Assembly: GCF_013149295.1 (NCBI RefSeq)
Contig: NZ_JABGCB010000014.1
Location: forward strand, 1-64,000
Direction: 5' to 3'
Origin: Novosphingobium sp. SG751A
GTDB lineage: Bacteria; Pseudomonadota; Alphaproteobacteria; Sphingomonadales; Sphingomonadaceae
Length of the DNA: 64,000 bases
The notes under the pieces are model-generated. The model had not been told where the DNA came from and ran no database searches. It was given only the letters and a program-made list of their open reading frames with translations. Position numbers and translations under genes: made by a program. Within the stretch, counting starts at the first letter, position 1. Each line of letters starts with the position of its first letter. Below are positions 41,458-49,849 of this stretch, piece after piece.

Positions 41458-42215
41458 CAGTTGAAGCTGGCCGCAAGGCTGCCCATCAACAGCGCCCAGC
41501 CGTCGACCAGAACAAAGAGCAACAGCTTGAAGGGCAAGGAGATCATCGCCGGACTGAGCATCATCATGCCAAGGCTCATCAGCACCGCCGAGACGACAAG
41601 GTCGATCACCAGAAAGGGCAGATAGAGCATGAAGCCGATCTGAAACGCGGTCTTGAGTTCAGACGTGACATAGGCTGGCAGCAGGATCGAGAAGGGCACG
41701 TCTTCGGGCCGGTTGAACTTGGGCGCCTTGGCCATATCGGCAAACATCTGCAGATCGGCGCGGCGGGTCTGGCGGATCATGAAGGCATGAAATTCCAGCC
41801 CCGATGCGGCAATCGCCTGCTCGGCATTGATCTTGCCCGCCGAATAGGGGGTGAGCGCATTGGCGGTCACCCTGTCCAGCGTCGGCGTCATGATGAAGAG
41901 CGAGAGAAACAGCGCCAGCCCGATCAGCACCTGATTGGGCGGCGATTGCTGCAGCCCCATCGCCTGACGCAGGATCGAAAAGACCACCAGCACGCGGGTA
42001 AAGCTGGTCATCATTAGGATCAGCGTAGGCAGCACCGAGAGCAGGCCCATGATGAGCAGCATCTGCATCGAGAGCGTCATGCTCCCGCCCGGTCCACCGT
42101 TCATCGAGGAAAAGGCGCGGTCCAGAGCGCCGGGAATGGCCGACCCCGGCGGGGCCGCCTGCGCCATCGCCGCGCCCGCATGGAACAGCATGGGCAGCGC
42201 GGGCAGGATGCGCAT
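41457..42215 (-). CDS. fliP: FliP export-gate protein
   Basis: 252 residues with a signal sequence (MRILPALPMLFHAGAAMAQA) and conserved motifs: LSVLPTLILMMTSFTRVLVVFSILRQAMGLQQSPPNQVLIGLALFLSLFIM and PAYVTSELKTAFQIGFMLYLPFLVIDLVVSAVLMSLGMMMLSP. It is the core subunit of the export channel. The ATG at 42215 has GAGG six bases upstream; GTG 42227, which overlaps the fliO stop, and ATG 42218 are alternatives. Confidence 0.96.
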   Translation of the reverse strand: MRILPALPMLFHAGAAMAQAAPPGSAIPGALDRAFSSMNGGPGGSMTLSMQMLLIMGLLSVLPTLILMMTSFTRVLVVFSILRQAMGLQQSPPNQVLIGLALFLSLFIMTPTLDRVTANALTPYSAGKINAEQAIAASGLEFHAFMIRQTRRADLQMFADMAKAPKFNRPEDVPFSILLPAYVTSELKTAFQIGFMLYLPFLVIDLVVSAVLMSLGMMMLSPAMISLPFKLLLFVLVDGWALLMGSLAASFN

Positions 42216-42223
42216 CATCCGCC

Positions 42224-42550
42224 TCACTTGTCGATCCTCCGCAAAGTCTGGGCGAAATCGGCGCCGTCGCGGAAATTTTCCTCAAAGGCCTCGCCGTCGA
42301 TCACCTCGACCTCGGACAGGCGCGTCATGCCGTGGCGCGTGCTGGCCACCAGAATCTCGCGCCCGTGAAAGGCGATCACCGCCAGCTTCTGGGTCGGGCT
42401 GAGCATCACGGTTTCCACGATGCGGATGCGGCGGCCTTGTCCGGCGGCCATGAAGCGCGACTGGAATTTCTGCGACAGTTTCAGGCTGCCCCAGATCATG
42501 ACGCCGATCAGCGGCAGAAGGATCAGCAGCTTGGCGACATACCAGAGCAT
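42224..42550 (-). CDS. fliO: FliO flagellar assembly protein
   Basis: 108 residues. One N-terminal membrane segment (LLILLPLIGVMIWGSLKL) is followed by a short cytoplasmic domain with RIRIVETVMLSPTQKLAVIAFHGREILVAS, the FliO pattern. It assists FliP assembly. Its ATG abuts the fliN stop codon. Confidence 0.88.
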   Translation of the reverse strand: MLWYVAKLLILLPLIGVMIWGSLKLSQKFQSRFMAAGQGRRIRIVETVMLSPTQKLAVIAFHGREILVASTRHGMTRLSEVEVIDGEAFEENFRDGADFAQTLRRIDK

Positions 42551-42879
42551 TATTCGGGGTCCGCAGCCTTGCCACGGCCGCGCGCGGTGGGGGCGGGCAT
42601 TTCGGGGCTGTCCTCGGCGCCCGCCATTTCCACGATGCGCAGGCCAAAGCGGTTGCCCTGCGCCACGATCTCGCCCTTGGCGATCACCTTGCCGTTGACC
42701 ATCACATCCAGCAATTCATCGGTCAGCCGGTCGAGCAGCACCACGCTTTCCTCGCCCAGCGCCAGCACGTCTTTCAGCTTCATATCGGTGCGGCCCAATT
42801 CGACCGAAAGGCGCACATCGACATCCTTGAGGAAGTCAAATCCGCGCGCGCCAAAGCCTTGCGAAGTTTCGAAATTCAT
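42550..42879 (-). CDS. fliN: FliN motor switch protein
   Basis: 109 residues with a single SpoA domain: FLKDVDVRLSVELGRTDMKLKDVLALGEESVVLLDRLTDELLDVMVNGKVIAKGEIVAQGNRFGLRIVEM. It forms the lower C-ring with FliM and binds FliH during export. It overlaps the fliM stop (ATGA). Confidence 0.95.
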   Translation of the reverse strand: MNFETSQGFGARGFDFLKDVDVRLSVELGRTDMKLKDVLALGEESVVLLDRLTDELLDVMVNGKVIAKGEIVAQGNRFGLRIVEMAGAEDSPEMPAPTARGRGKAADPE

Positions 42880-43814
42880 GGGTTATTCCTCTCATCGGTA
42901 AAGGCTTTGTCGATTTTTACGGCCACGCGGTCGTCCATCGTGCCCACGGTGCCATGGGCGATGGTGTTTTCGCCCACGCGCAGGGGAATCTGGCGCGAGA
43001 CAGAGACCGGCAGGATGACGCCTGGCGCCAGTGCGGCAATCGCGGGGAAAGGCACGCGCATATCCACCAGCACTGCGCTGAGCGTGACGGGCACGTCGCC
43101 AAAGGGCGCGGCCATCGGATCGCCGCGGTAATAGGGCGCGGCGCGGCGGGCGGGCTTTTCGGCATAGCCAAAGATCCGCCCCAGCGTGGCAAAGGGCATC
43201 GCCACCGTCATCAGCCATGGCAGGACCCCGCCATCGTCCACCTCAAGGTTCAGCATCGCCAGCGGCAGATTGTCGTCGAAAGGCGAGAGGGCGGTCAGAC
43301 TTCCATCGCGGCGGATGGCGGTGATGTCGGGCATGTCGCCGTCGCTCGCGCGCCCTGCGGTGGCCGAAACGGCGGCGATCAGATGTTCGGCCAGCAGCAG
43401 TTCGAGCCGGCCAATCATCAGATCGGCCGCGGGCGGAAATTGCTTGGGCAGGGGAGCCGGAGCCTCGCCCTTGCCGCCAAAGGCGCGATCAACGATGCGC
43501 AGCACCGGCTCGGCCTCGATGGACACCAGCATCGGCGTTTGCGCGCTGCCGATCGCCAGCAGGCTGTTGGCGGCCAGCGCGGCAATTGAGGAATTGAGGC
43601 TGACCAGCTTGGTTTCGCGCGGGCTGGTGCAACTGACAATCGGGGCCTCGCCGCCCATCAGCGGGGCAAAGGCGCCCGACAGGCGGCGGGCGAAACGCTG
43701 GCCCATTTTTTCCAGCAGATGCAGCAGATCTTCGGGCGCCGGGCCGCGCTTCAGCAGCTCGGGGCAATGCTCGGCCAGAGGGCGCTCGGCGACGAACTCG
43801 CGCTGCGGTTTCAT
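42876..43814 (-). CDS. fliM: FliM motor switch protein
   Basis: 312 residues, FliM-like with a central CheC-like domain and a C-terminal SpoA domain (DVPVTLSAVLVDMRVPFPAIAALAPGVILPVSVSRQIPLRVGENTIAHGTVG). The classical N-terminal CheY-binding LSQxEIDALL peptide is not visible (MKPQREFVAERPLAEHCPEL instead), so CheY docking may differ from the enteric model. It binds CheY-P to change motor rotation. Confidence 0.85.
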   Translation of the reverse strand: MKPQREFVAERPLAEHCPELLKRGPAPEDLLHLLEKMGQRFARRLSGAFAPLMGGEAPIVSCTSPRETKLVSLNSSIAALAANSLLAIGSAQTPMLVSIEAEPVLRIVDRAFGGKGEAPAPLPKQFPPAADLMIGRLELLLAEHLIAAVSATAGRASDGDMPDITAIRRDGSLTALSPFDDNLPLAMLNLEVDDGGVLPWLMTVAMPFATLGRIFGYAEKPARRAAPYYRGDPMAAPFGDVPVTLSAVLVDMRVPFPAIAALAPGVILPVSVSRQIPLRVGENTIAHGTVGTMDDRVAVKIDKAFTDERNNP

Positions 43815-43842
43815 GATGCGGATCTCCGGTCGGTCTGGCGGA

Positions 43843-44448
43843 TCACTGGACGAGGAAGCTCTTGAAATAGACGGCGTCGATGCCGCCGAAGCCCTCTTCC
43901 TCTGTCAAAACATGGTTAATGGATGCGGTAAGCCGCTTTTGCAGTTTCTCCTTACCTTCCATGGTTGACACATCCTCTTCGGGCGTGTCGGCCAGCACTT
44001 TGAGCATTTCCGAACGGATGGCCAATTCGTGTTTTTTCAACCACATAAGAACGCGCCCATCACGATGTGTCGAACAGGCGATCGAGATCTGGACCAGCGC
44101 CGAGGAATTCTTGAGATTGGAGGTGAAATCCTCGGAGAACGTATAATACGAGGTTTTGTAGGGGCTGCCGCCTTCGCCTTCGACCTCCTTAACCGCGCCT
44201 TCGCCTTCCTTGCCGCCCTCGGCGGGTTTGGGGGCATAGGGGTCCTCCTGACCCTTGCGGATCAGCTTGGGCGAATTGTCTTCCTTGACATGTTCGCTCT
44301 TTCCACCGCCGATGATGCCCATCTTGACCATGGCAAAGGCCCCGCCCCCGCCCACCGCCAGCATCAGCACCGCCGTGATCGCGATCAGCAGAATCGGGCT
44401 TTTGCCCTTGGCCGGTTTATCGCCGGTCTCGGTCTTGTCTTTGCTCAT
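43843..44448 (-). CDS. fliL: FliL basal-body-associated protein
   Basis: 201 residues. A short basic N-terminus precedes one membrane segment (ILLIAITAVLMLAVGGGGAFAMVKMG), then a charged linker and a FliL domain (YYTFSEDFTSNLKNSSALVQISIACST, LAIRSEMLKVLADTPEEDV, LQKRLTASINHVLTEEEGFGGIDAVYFKSFLVQ). It stabilises the MotAB stator. It lies between fliK and fliM. Confidence 0.94.
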   Translation of the reverse strand: MSKDKTETGDKPAKGKSPILLIAITAVLMLAVGGGGAFAMVKMGIIGGGKSEHVKEDNSPKLIRKGQEDPYAPKPAEGGKEGEGAVKEVEGEGGSPYKTSYYTFSEDFTSNLKNSSALVQISIACSTHRDGRVLMWLKKHELAIRSEMLKVLADTPEEDVSTMEGKEKLQKRLTASINHVLTEEEGFGGIDAVYFKSFLVQ

Positions 44449-44488
44449 GATGTCGGTCTCTGAATTGTTTCAAACGAGGGGCGGCGGA

Positions 44489-46303
44489 TCAGGCCAGAAT
44501 GCCGGAGCGACCCGACAGCGTGCGGACGGTGGATGGGGCGTTGGCCGCGTCGCGCAGGGCCTGAGCCTGTTGGGCGATCTGATTGTCGGCAAAGGGGGCC
44601 TGCTGGCGCGTGGACTGCTGGTTCTGCCCATTGGCCTGCCCGCCCGACTGTCCGTTGAAGGCTGGGCTGTTGCCTTGCCCCTGTTGCCGGTTGTCTTGTC
44701 CCGTGTTCTGGCTTGTATCCGCGCCGCTCTGGATGGCGGCGGCGGGGTGCAACAGGCTTTGCGAAGCGTTCAGCGCGGCCTGTGCGGCGGGGGCGAAATC
44801 GGGATCGCTGCTGGCCATCGCCACCGAGAGACTGTCGCCATCCTGACGGATCTGCAAAGCGACCCGGCCAAATTCGGCATGCTGGATCGATGTCTGCACC
44901 CATTGCGTCGAGGCCCCCGAACGCATCGCCGCGCGCGCCTCGACCAGCCGGTCGACCAGTGCGCTCATATCGCGTGAGGCGCCATTGTCCGAGGGCGCAG
45001 TGCGGGCGGCGGTGTCGATCAACGGCTGGCTGCCGGCGGCGGCGAGAGAGCCTGCCGATGTATCGGCGGGCGATGATGCATCCTGCATGGCGGCATGGAT
45101 AGGCTGGTGGAGCGAAGCTGCCGAGAATGGAGATGCCGATACGGATGGCGCGGACACTTGGTCAGAGGTTTCGCTGTCGGATCGCGTTGCGGGCGATGAT
45201 GCGGACAGATCGGCCTGTGCGGGGGCCTTGGCTGCCTTGACGGCGGTCTTGCTCAGTGCGGGCGCGATCTGCGCCGCGCTTTCCTTCACCGTCACTTCCG
45301 CCTGCTGCGCGCCCAGCCATTGCGGCAGGCCTGCGGGCAGAGCGGTGCCGGTTGCAGTTGTGGCAGAGGAAGCGGCCGCCGCTGTCCTATCCTGAACGTT
45401 CATGCCTGCCGGATCGACGGGCTGGGCGTTGGCGGCGCGGGACTGCGCATCGGCTGGCCCAGTTGCCGGTGTGGTGGGGGCGATTGTGCTGCTGGCCACA
45501 CCGGACAAGCGCGACGGGGTGGACCGTCCGGCGGTATCATCCGTCACGTCCGGCGTGCCTTGCGCCGACCGGGCCGCAGGCCGGATCGTCAGCATGATGG
45601 CGGCCGGGCCACCGCCCAGACCGAGGGTGGCGGGCGCCACGGTGTCGGCGGCGGGCGTGGCCGGTGCGGCGGTATCCGAGACGCTCGTGTCATCGCCTTC
45701 ATCGTCGCCGGTTTCATCGAGCTTCTTGTCGGCCTTTTCGGGGGCGGCCTGATCGCCTTGATCCCCGACGCCTTTGCGCAGACGCGGCGTCCAGATCATG
45801 GTCTGGGCAACCACCGGCTTTGCCGCTTCCTGCCAGTCGGCGGATGCGGCGTCGGGCAGAGTATCGGTCAGGGCATCGGCACTATCTTCGGGCGCGAGTC
45901 TCACCGGCAAGATTTTGCCGCCCACCGGCAAATTGCCGTTTGGCGTCGGCAGCGTCGCATTGGTCGGGGTTGTACCGGCTTCCGGCGTCACATCACTGCC
46001 AATGACCGAAGGTGTGGAGAGTGGGGCAGCCGTGATGGAAGCGGCATTGTTGCGCAGAGCCGTCATCGTCGCGATCACCGGCGGGGTGAGGGGACTCCGG
46101 CCAATATTCTGGCCGACACCCTGAATGATGCCTTGTGTCGGACTTTGCCCCGCGTTCTGGCCGCTTTGTGAGGCCAGCATCGCCTGAAAACCGCCCGCGT
46201 CGCCATCCTGCGCCGCCACGCCCGCCAGACCATCCGCCGACCGGACGCCGGACAGCGCGGCCAGAGGGCTGGGGCCGATGTTCAAACTGGTGGCTTCGGG
46301 CAT
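44489..46303 (-). CDS. fliK: FliK hook-length control protein
   Basis: 604 residues, low complexity over most of its length (Ala, Thr, Pro, Gln rich). The C-terminal Flg_hook domain reads LVDRLVEARAAMRSGASTQWVQTSIQHAEFGRVALQIRQDGDSLSVAMASSDPDFAPAAQAAL. It measures hook length during export and triggers the FlhB switch. The ATG at 46303 has GGAG upstream; a GTG at 46330 is an alternative. Assignment rests on the C-terminal domain and position. Confidence 0.88.
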   Translation of the reverse strand: MPEATSLNIGPSPLAALSGVRSADGLAGVAAQDGDAGGFQAMLASQSGQNAGQSPTQGIIQGVGQNIGRSPLTPPVIATMTALRNNAASITAAPLSTPSVIGSDVTPEAGTTPTNATLPTPNGNLPVGGKILPVRLAPEDSADALTDTLPDAASADWQEAAKPVVAQTMIWTPRLRKGVGDQGDQAAPEKADKKLDETGDDEGDDTSVSDTAAPATPAADTVAPATLGLGGGPAAIMLTIRPAARSAQGTPDVTDDTAGRSTPSRLSGVASSTIAPTTPATGPADAQSRAANAQPVDPAGMNVQDRTAAAASSATTATGTALPAGLPQWLGAQQAEVTVKESAAQIAPALSKTAVKAAKAPAQADLSASSPATRSDSETSDQVSAPSVSASPFSAASLHQPIHAAMQDASSPADTSAGSLAAAGSQPLIDTAARTAPSDNGASRDMSALVDRLVEARAAMRSGASTQWVQTSIQHAEFGRVALQIRQDGDSLSVAMASSDPDFAPAAQAALNASQSLLHPAAAIQSGADTSQNTGQDNRQQGQGNSPAFNGQSGGQANGQNQQSTRQQAPFADNQIAQQAQALRDAANAPSTVRTLSGRSGILA

Positions 46304-46371
46304 GGATAGTGGCTCCGTTTCAGGCTTCACATTGAATTAAGCAAAACCCGTGCCAATCTCTGACGCGCGCC

Positions 46372-46806
46372 TCAGTCCTTGGAATCGCGGCGTTTCGCGC
46401 TCTGGATCTGTCCGGCCAGTGCGGCATAGGACTGCCGGGCGGCCATTTGCCGGGCTTGCGCATTGGCGCGATCCTCGACGGCGGCGCGGCGACGCTCGGC
46501 CATGGCCAGTTCCTGCTGGCGCTTGTCGGCAATGGCCTGTGCGCGGTTGGCATCGGCCTGCGTGGCGGCGCGTATGCCCTGCAATCCGGCGGCAAAGCGG
46601 TTCATTTCGCGCAGGGCCGCGCCATCGGTAATGTCGGTGCGCGCGGCATAATCGGCGGCCAGTTGCCCGGTCCGCCGGGCCAGTTGCATCAGTTGGGTAT
46701 AGGTACCCTCGGCGCGGGCGGCCTCGGTGGCCACGGTCTGTTTGGCGATGGCGCGCACGCGCTCCAGCCTTTGCAAACGCTTCAGCTTGTCGCGCTCAGC
46801 CTTCAT
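46372..46806 (-). CDS. fliJ: FliJ export chaperone
   Basis: 144 residues, almost wholly coiled coil and rich in Ala, Arg and Gln (LKRLQRLERVRAIAKQTVATEAARAEGTYTQLMQLARRTG...), the composition of FliJ. It couples the FliI ATPase to the export gate. The start overlaps the end of fliI by 11 bp. Sequence conservation in this family is low, so context carries much of the assignment. Confidence 0.85.
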   Translation of the reverse strand: MKAERDKLKRLQRLERVRAIAKQTVATEAARAEGTYTQLMQLARRTGQLAADYAARTDITDGAALREMNRFAAGLQGIRAATQADANRAQAIADKRQQELAMAERRRAAVEDRANAQARQMAARQSYAALAGQIQSAKRRDSKD

Positions 46807-48121
46807 GACCCAGCAGCGCCCCCAGTTGCGCCACGGCCTGATCCAGCGTGACCACCGTGCCGCCCTCCTGCGTCAGGAATTGCACCAGCGCGGGATGCAT
46901 GGCGATGGCGCGGTCCAGCTGTTGATCGGCCCCGGCGCGATAGGCGCCCATCAGCACCAGATCGCGGTTGGCCTCATAGGCGGCCACCAATGCGCGGAAG
47001 GCGCGGGCAAGGCGTTGATGATCGCGGCTGGTGATGTCGGTCATCACGCGGGACAGCGATGCGGCAATGTCGATGGCCGGATATTGCCCGCGCTGGGCCA
47101 GATCGCGCGAGAGGACGATATGGCCGTCAAGGATCGAGCGGGCCGTATCGACCACCGGATCATCCTGCGAATCGCCATCGGCCAGCACGGTATACAGGCC
47201 GGTGATCGAACCCCTGCTCTGGGCCGAATTGCCCGCGCGTTCGACCAGCTTGGTGATCGTGGCCAGCGCGGAAGGGGGATAGCCGCGCGCCGCGCCCGGT
47301 TCGCCCAGAAGCAAGCCGATCTCGCGCCCGGCATGGGCCACGCGGGTGAGGGAATCCATGATGAGCAGAACCTTGCGCCCCTGCGCGCGGAAATATTCGG
47401 CCATGGATGTGGCCAGCATCGCGCCGCGAATGCGCAGGTTGGGCGCATGGTCGGCAGGCACGGCAATGACGGCGGTGGTGGCGCGTTTGCTGCCCGCCAT
47501 GTGGCGTTCGACAAAATCGGAAACCTCACGCGCGCGTTCACCGATCAGGCCGACGATGACGATTTCGGCCGATGCGCCATGGGCGATCATGTCGAGCAGC
47601 ACCGATTTGCCCACGCCTGACCCGGCCATGATGCCGATACGCTGGCCCACGCCAAAGGTGGTGATGGCGTTGAGAGCGCGGATGCCGGTGTCGAAACTCT
47701 GGCGCACCGGGCTGCGGTCGAGCGCGCCCGCGCGCACGCCGCCCGCCGGCCACAGCGCGCGCGGGTGCAAGGGGCCAAGTCCGTCAATCGGCTTGCCCTC
47801 GCCATCGACCGCGCGGCCCAGAAACACCTCGCCCACCGGCAGCATTCCGGGCTTGCCCACCGGACGCACCCGCGCGCCGGGGCGCAGCAGCACCGTATCG
47901 CCCAGCAGCATCATCAGCGTGCGGCCATTGCGAAAACCGATCACTTCGGCGCAAAGCGATTGCCCGTTGCCATGGCTGATCCGACACAGCGCGCCCACCG
48001 GCACCGACAGGCCCGAAACCTCCAGCAAGCCGCCATCGCAGGCCACCACCACGCCATAACGGCGCGGGGTCAGATCAATCGGCTGGGGATCGCCCAGAAG
48101 ATCGTTGAAAATGCGCAGCAT
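46796..48121 (-). CDS. fliI: FliI flagellar export ATPase
   Basis: 441 residues of F1-beta-like ATPase. The Walker A is GSGVGKS, the Walker B is VLLIMDSLTRVAHAGREIGLLLGEP, with VGLIGERAREVSDFVERHM in between and a C-terminal TDITSRDHQRLARAFRALVAAYEANRDLVLMGAYRAGAD. It powers and orders export of flagellar substrates. The ATG at 48121 overlaps the fliH stop (ATGA). Confidence 0.97.
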   Translation of the reverse strand: MLRIFNDLLGDPQPIDLTPRRYGVVVACDGGLLEVSGLSVPVGALCRISHGNGQSLCAEVIGFRNGRTLMMLLGDTVLLRPGARVRPVGKPGMLPVGEVFLGRAVDGEGKPIDGLGPLHPRALWPAGGVRAGALDRSPVRQSFDTGIRALNAITTFGVGQRIGIMAGSGVGKSVLLDMIAHGASAEIVIVGLIGERAREVSDFVERHMAGSKRATTAVIAVPADHAPNLRIRGAMLATSMAEYFRAQGRKVLLIMDSLTRVAHAGREIGLLLGEPGAARGYPPSALATITKLVERAGNSAQSRGSITGLYTVLADGDSQDDPVVDTARSILDGHIVLSRDLAQRGQYPAIDIAASLSRVMTDITSRDHQRLARAFRALVAAYEANRDLVLMGAYRAGADQQLDRAIAMHPALVQFLTQEGGTVVTLDQAVAQLGALLGHEG

Positions 48122-48810
48122 CAGTCCAGCCCGCCCACATCGAGCGCCTCGGCGATGGCGCGGCGCCATTGGCGCGGGCCGTCCTCGGCGCCGCCATCCT
48201 CGCCGCCGCCGCTTTCCACGCGGATTGCGCCGCGCTCCATCGTCGGGTCGGCCTGAACATTCCAGTCCTCGGGCAGGCGCGCCTGAACTGCGGCCAGGTC
48301 ATCCGGGTGCAGCCGGATCAGCCGTTCATCGTCGGCGCGGGAGAACATGGCCGCCGCGCGTTCAACCCGGCGCAGCAGCGCATCCTTGTCCAGCGCCAGC
48401 GGCGCAAGGCAGCTTTCGCACAGCGCGATCACTGTTTCCATCAGACGCTGGCGGAATTGTTCGGCCAGTTCGCCATCCAGCCGGTGAATGACCGTTTCCA
48501 TCCGCCCGCGTGTCTTATCGGCCTGCACCGCGGCCATTTCTGCGGCCTCCTGCGCATCGGCCCAGCCTTGGGCATAGGCATCGGCGCGGGCTTCCTCCAT
48601 CGGGTCTGGTTCGGCCGGGAATTCGGGCACCATGACCGGGGGCGGGGCGGCGGCGGGCACGACATCGGCGCCAAAACGCATCCGCATGACCGAGAGCGGG
48701 CGGGGCAGATCCTCCTTGATCCCGCGCAGCGCGGTAAAACGCGCGTCCGGCATGAAGCCCCCACCGCCGCTGCCCAGCATGGCGCCCAGATCAGACGCCA
48801 TATCAGACAT
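48121..48810 (-). CDS. fliH: FliH export ATPase regulator
   Basis: 229 residues. Gly-rich start, Pro-rich linker, a coiled region with EEARADAYAQGWADAQEAAEMAAVQ and a C-terminal domain ending ...LRLHPDD-like (IRLHPDDLAAVQARL) and a GAIRVESGGGEDGG segment, as in FliH/YscL. It would inhibit and anchor FliI. It overlaps fliG and fliI. Low conservation makes this partly a positional call. Confidence 0.87.
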   Translation of the reverse strand: MSDMASDLGAMLGSGGGGFMPDARFTALRGIKEDLPRPLSVMRMRFGADVVPAAAPPPVMVPEFPAEPDPMEEARADAYAQGWADAQEAAEMAAVQADKTRGRMETVIHRLDGELAEQFRQRLMETVIALCESCLAPLALDKDALLRRVERAAAMFSRADDERLIRLHPDDLAAVQARLPEDWNVQADPTMERGAIRVESGGGEDGGAEDGPRQWRRAIAEALDVGGLD

Positions 48811-49849
48811 AATCGTCCTCGCCGCTGCCGAAGGAGATTACACCCTCTGCGGCCAGACGGCGCGCGGCGGTGACGATCTGTTTTTGCGCCTCGACGCAAT
48901 CGGCCATTTTCAACCGGCCGCGGCTGGCGATCTCGTCCTTGACGCCATCGGCCGCGCGGCTGGACATGGCGGCGAAGAACACGTCGCGCTGATCCTCGGC
49001 AATGCCTTTGAGGGCGTTGATGAGAATGTCGCTCTCCACCTCGCGCAGCAGGGCGCCCATGGATTTGGGGTCGAGTTCGAAGAGATGCTCGAATTTGAAC
49101 ATCTCGTTCTCGATCGCGCGGGCCAGCGCCTTGTCCATCTTGGTGATCTCGGGGATGACGCGCTTTTCCACGGTCTTGGCCGAGTTGTTGATGATTTCGG
49201 CGGCGTTTTTCGCGCCTCCCATCGAGAGCGTGCCGCGCCCGTGAAACTCGATGATCCGGCGGCTGAGCAATTCCTCCAGCATCAAGAGCGCCTCGGGGCT
49301 GACCGGGCCCATGGTGGCCACGCGGTGGACCACCTGCGTCTGTTGCTCGGGCGGCAGCGAATGCAGCACCTTGGCCGCGACATCGGCCTCCAGCTGGATC
49401 AGCAGTACGGCAATCGCCTGCGGATGTTCGCCCCGCACCAGCGGCACGATGGCCGCAGGGTTGAGCCAGCGGGTGATGTCGAGCGGGCTGGCGGGCGGGG
49501 CCTCGGGGGCGATGCGCTCCATCAGATTGTCGGCCTTGATCGTGCCCACCGCGCGGCGCATCATGCCATGCACGCGGTCGGTGCGGCCCCATGCGTGGAT
49601 GCCCAGCTTTTCGGTGCGCGCGGCAAAACCATCGACCGCGCGGCAGATCGCATCGGGCCCGATTTCGCCCAGAGCGCACATCTTTTGCCCCAGCAATTGC
49701 AATTCGGCCGGGCTCAATTGCCCCAGCATCCGGCTGGCCTGATCTTCATCCAGCAGCATCACCAGCACGGCGGCCGCCTCGGCATCGGAGAGCGGGGGCA
49801 TGGCGAGCGTGGCGGCGTCTTGCATTTCGATGGAATTCATCTCGCTCAT
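48803..49849 (-). CDS. fliG: FliG motor switch protein
   Basis: 348 residues. N-, middle and C-terminal FliG domains are visible: PLSDAEAAAVLVMLLDEDQASRMLGQLSPAEL, HPQAIAVLLIQLEADVAAKVLHSLPPEQQTQVVHRVATMGPVSPEAL with an EELLSRR helix, and the torque helix region MFKFEHLFELDPKSMGALLREVESDILINALKGIAEDQRDVFFAAMSSRAAD. It transmits torque from the stator. The start overlaps the fliF stop (ATGA). Confidence 0.96.
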   Translation of the reverse strand: MSEMNSIEMQDAATLAMPPLSDAEAAAVLVMLLDEDQASRMLGQLSPAELQLLGQKMCALGEIGPDAICRAVDGFAARTEKLGIHAWGRTDRVHGMMRRAVGTIKADNLMERIAPEAPPASPLDITRWLNPAAIVPLVRGEHPQAIAVLLIQLEADVAAKVLHSLPPEQQTQVVHRVATMGPVSPEALLMLEELLSRRIIEFHGRGTLSMGGAKNAAEIINNSAKTVEKRVIPEITKMDKALARAIENEMFKFEHLFELDPKSMGALLREVESDILINALKGIAEDQRDVFFAAMSSRAADGVKDEIASRGRLKMADCVEAQKQIVTAARRLAAEGVISFGSGEDDYV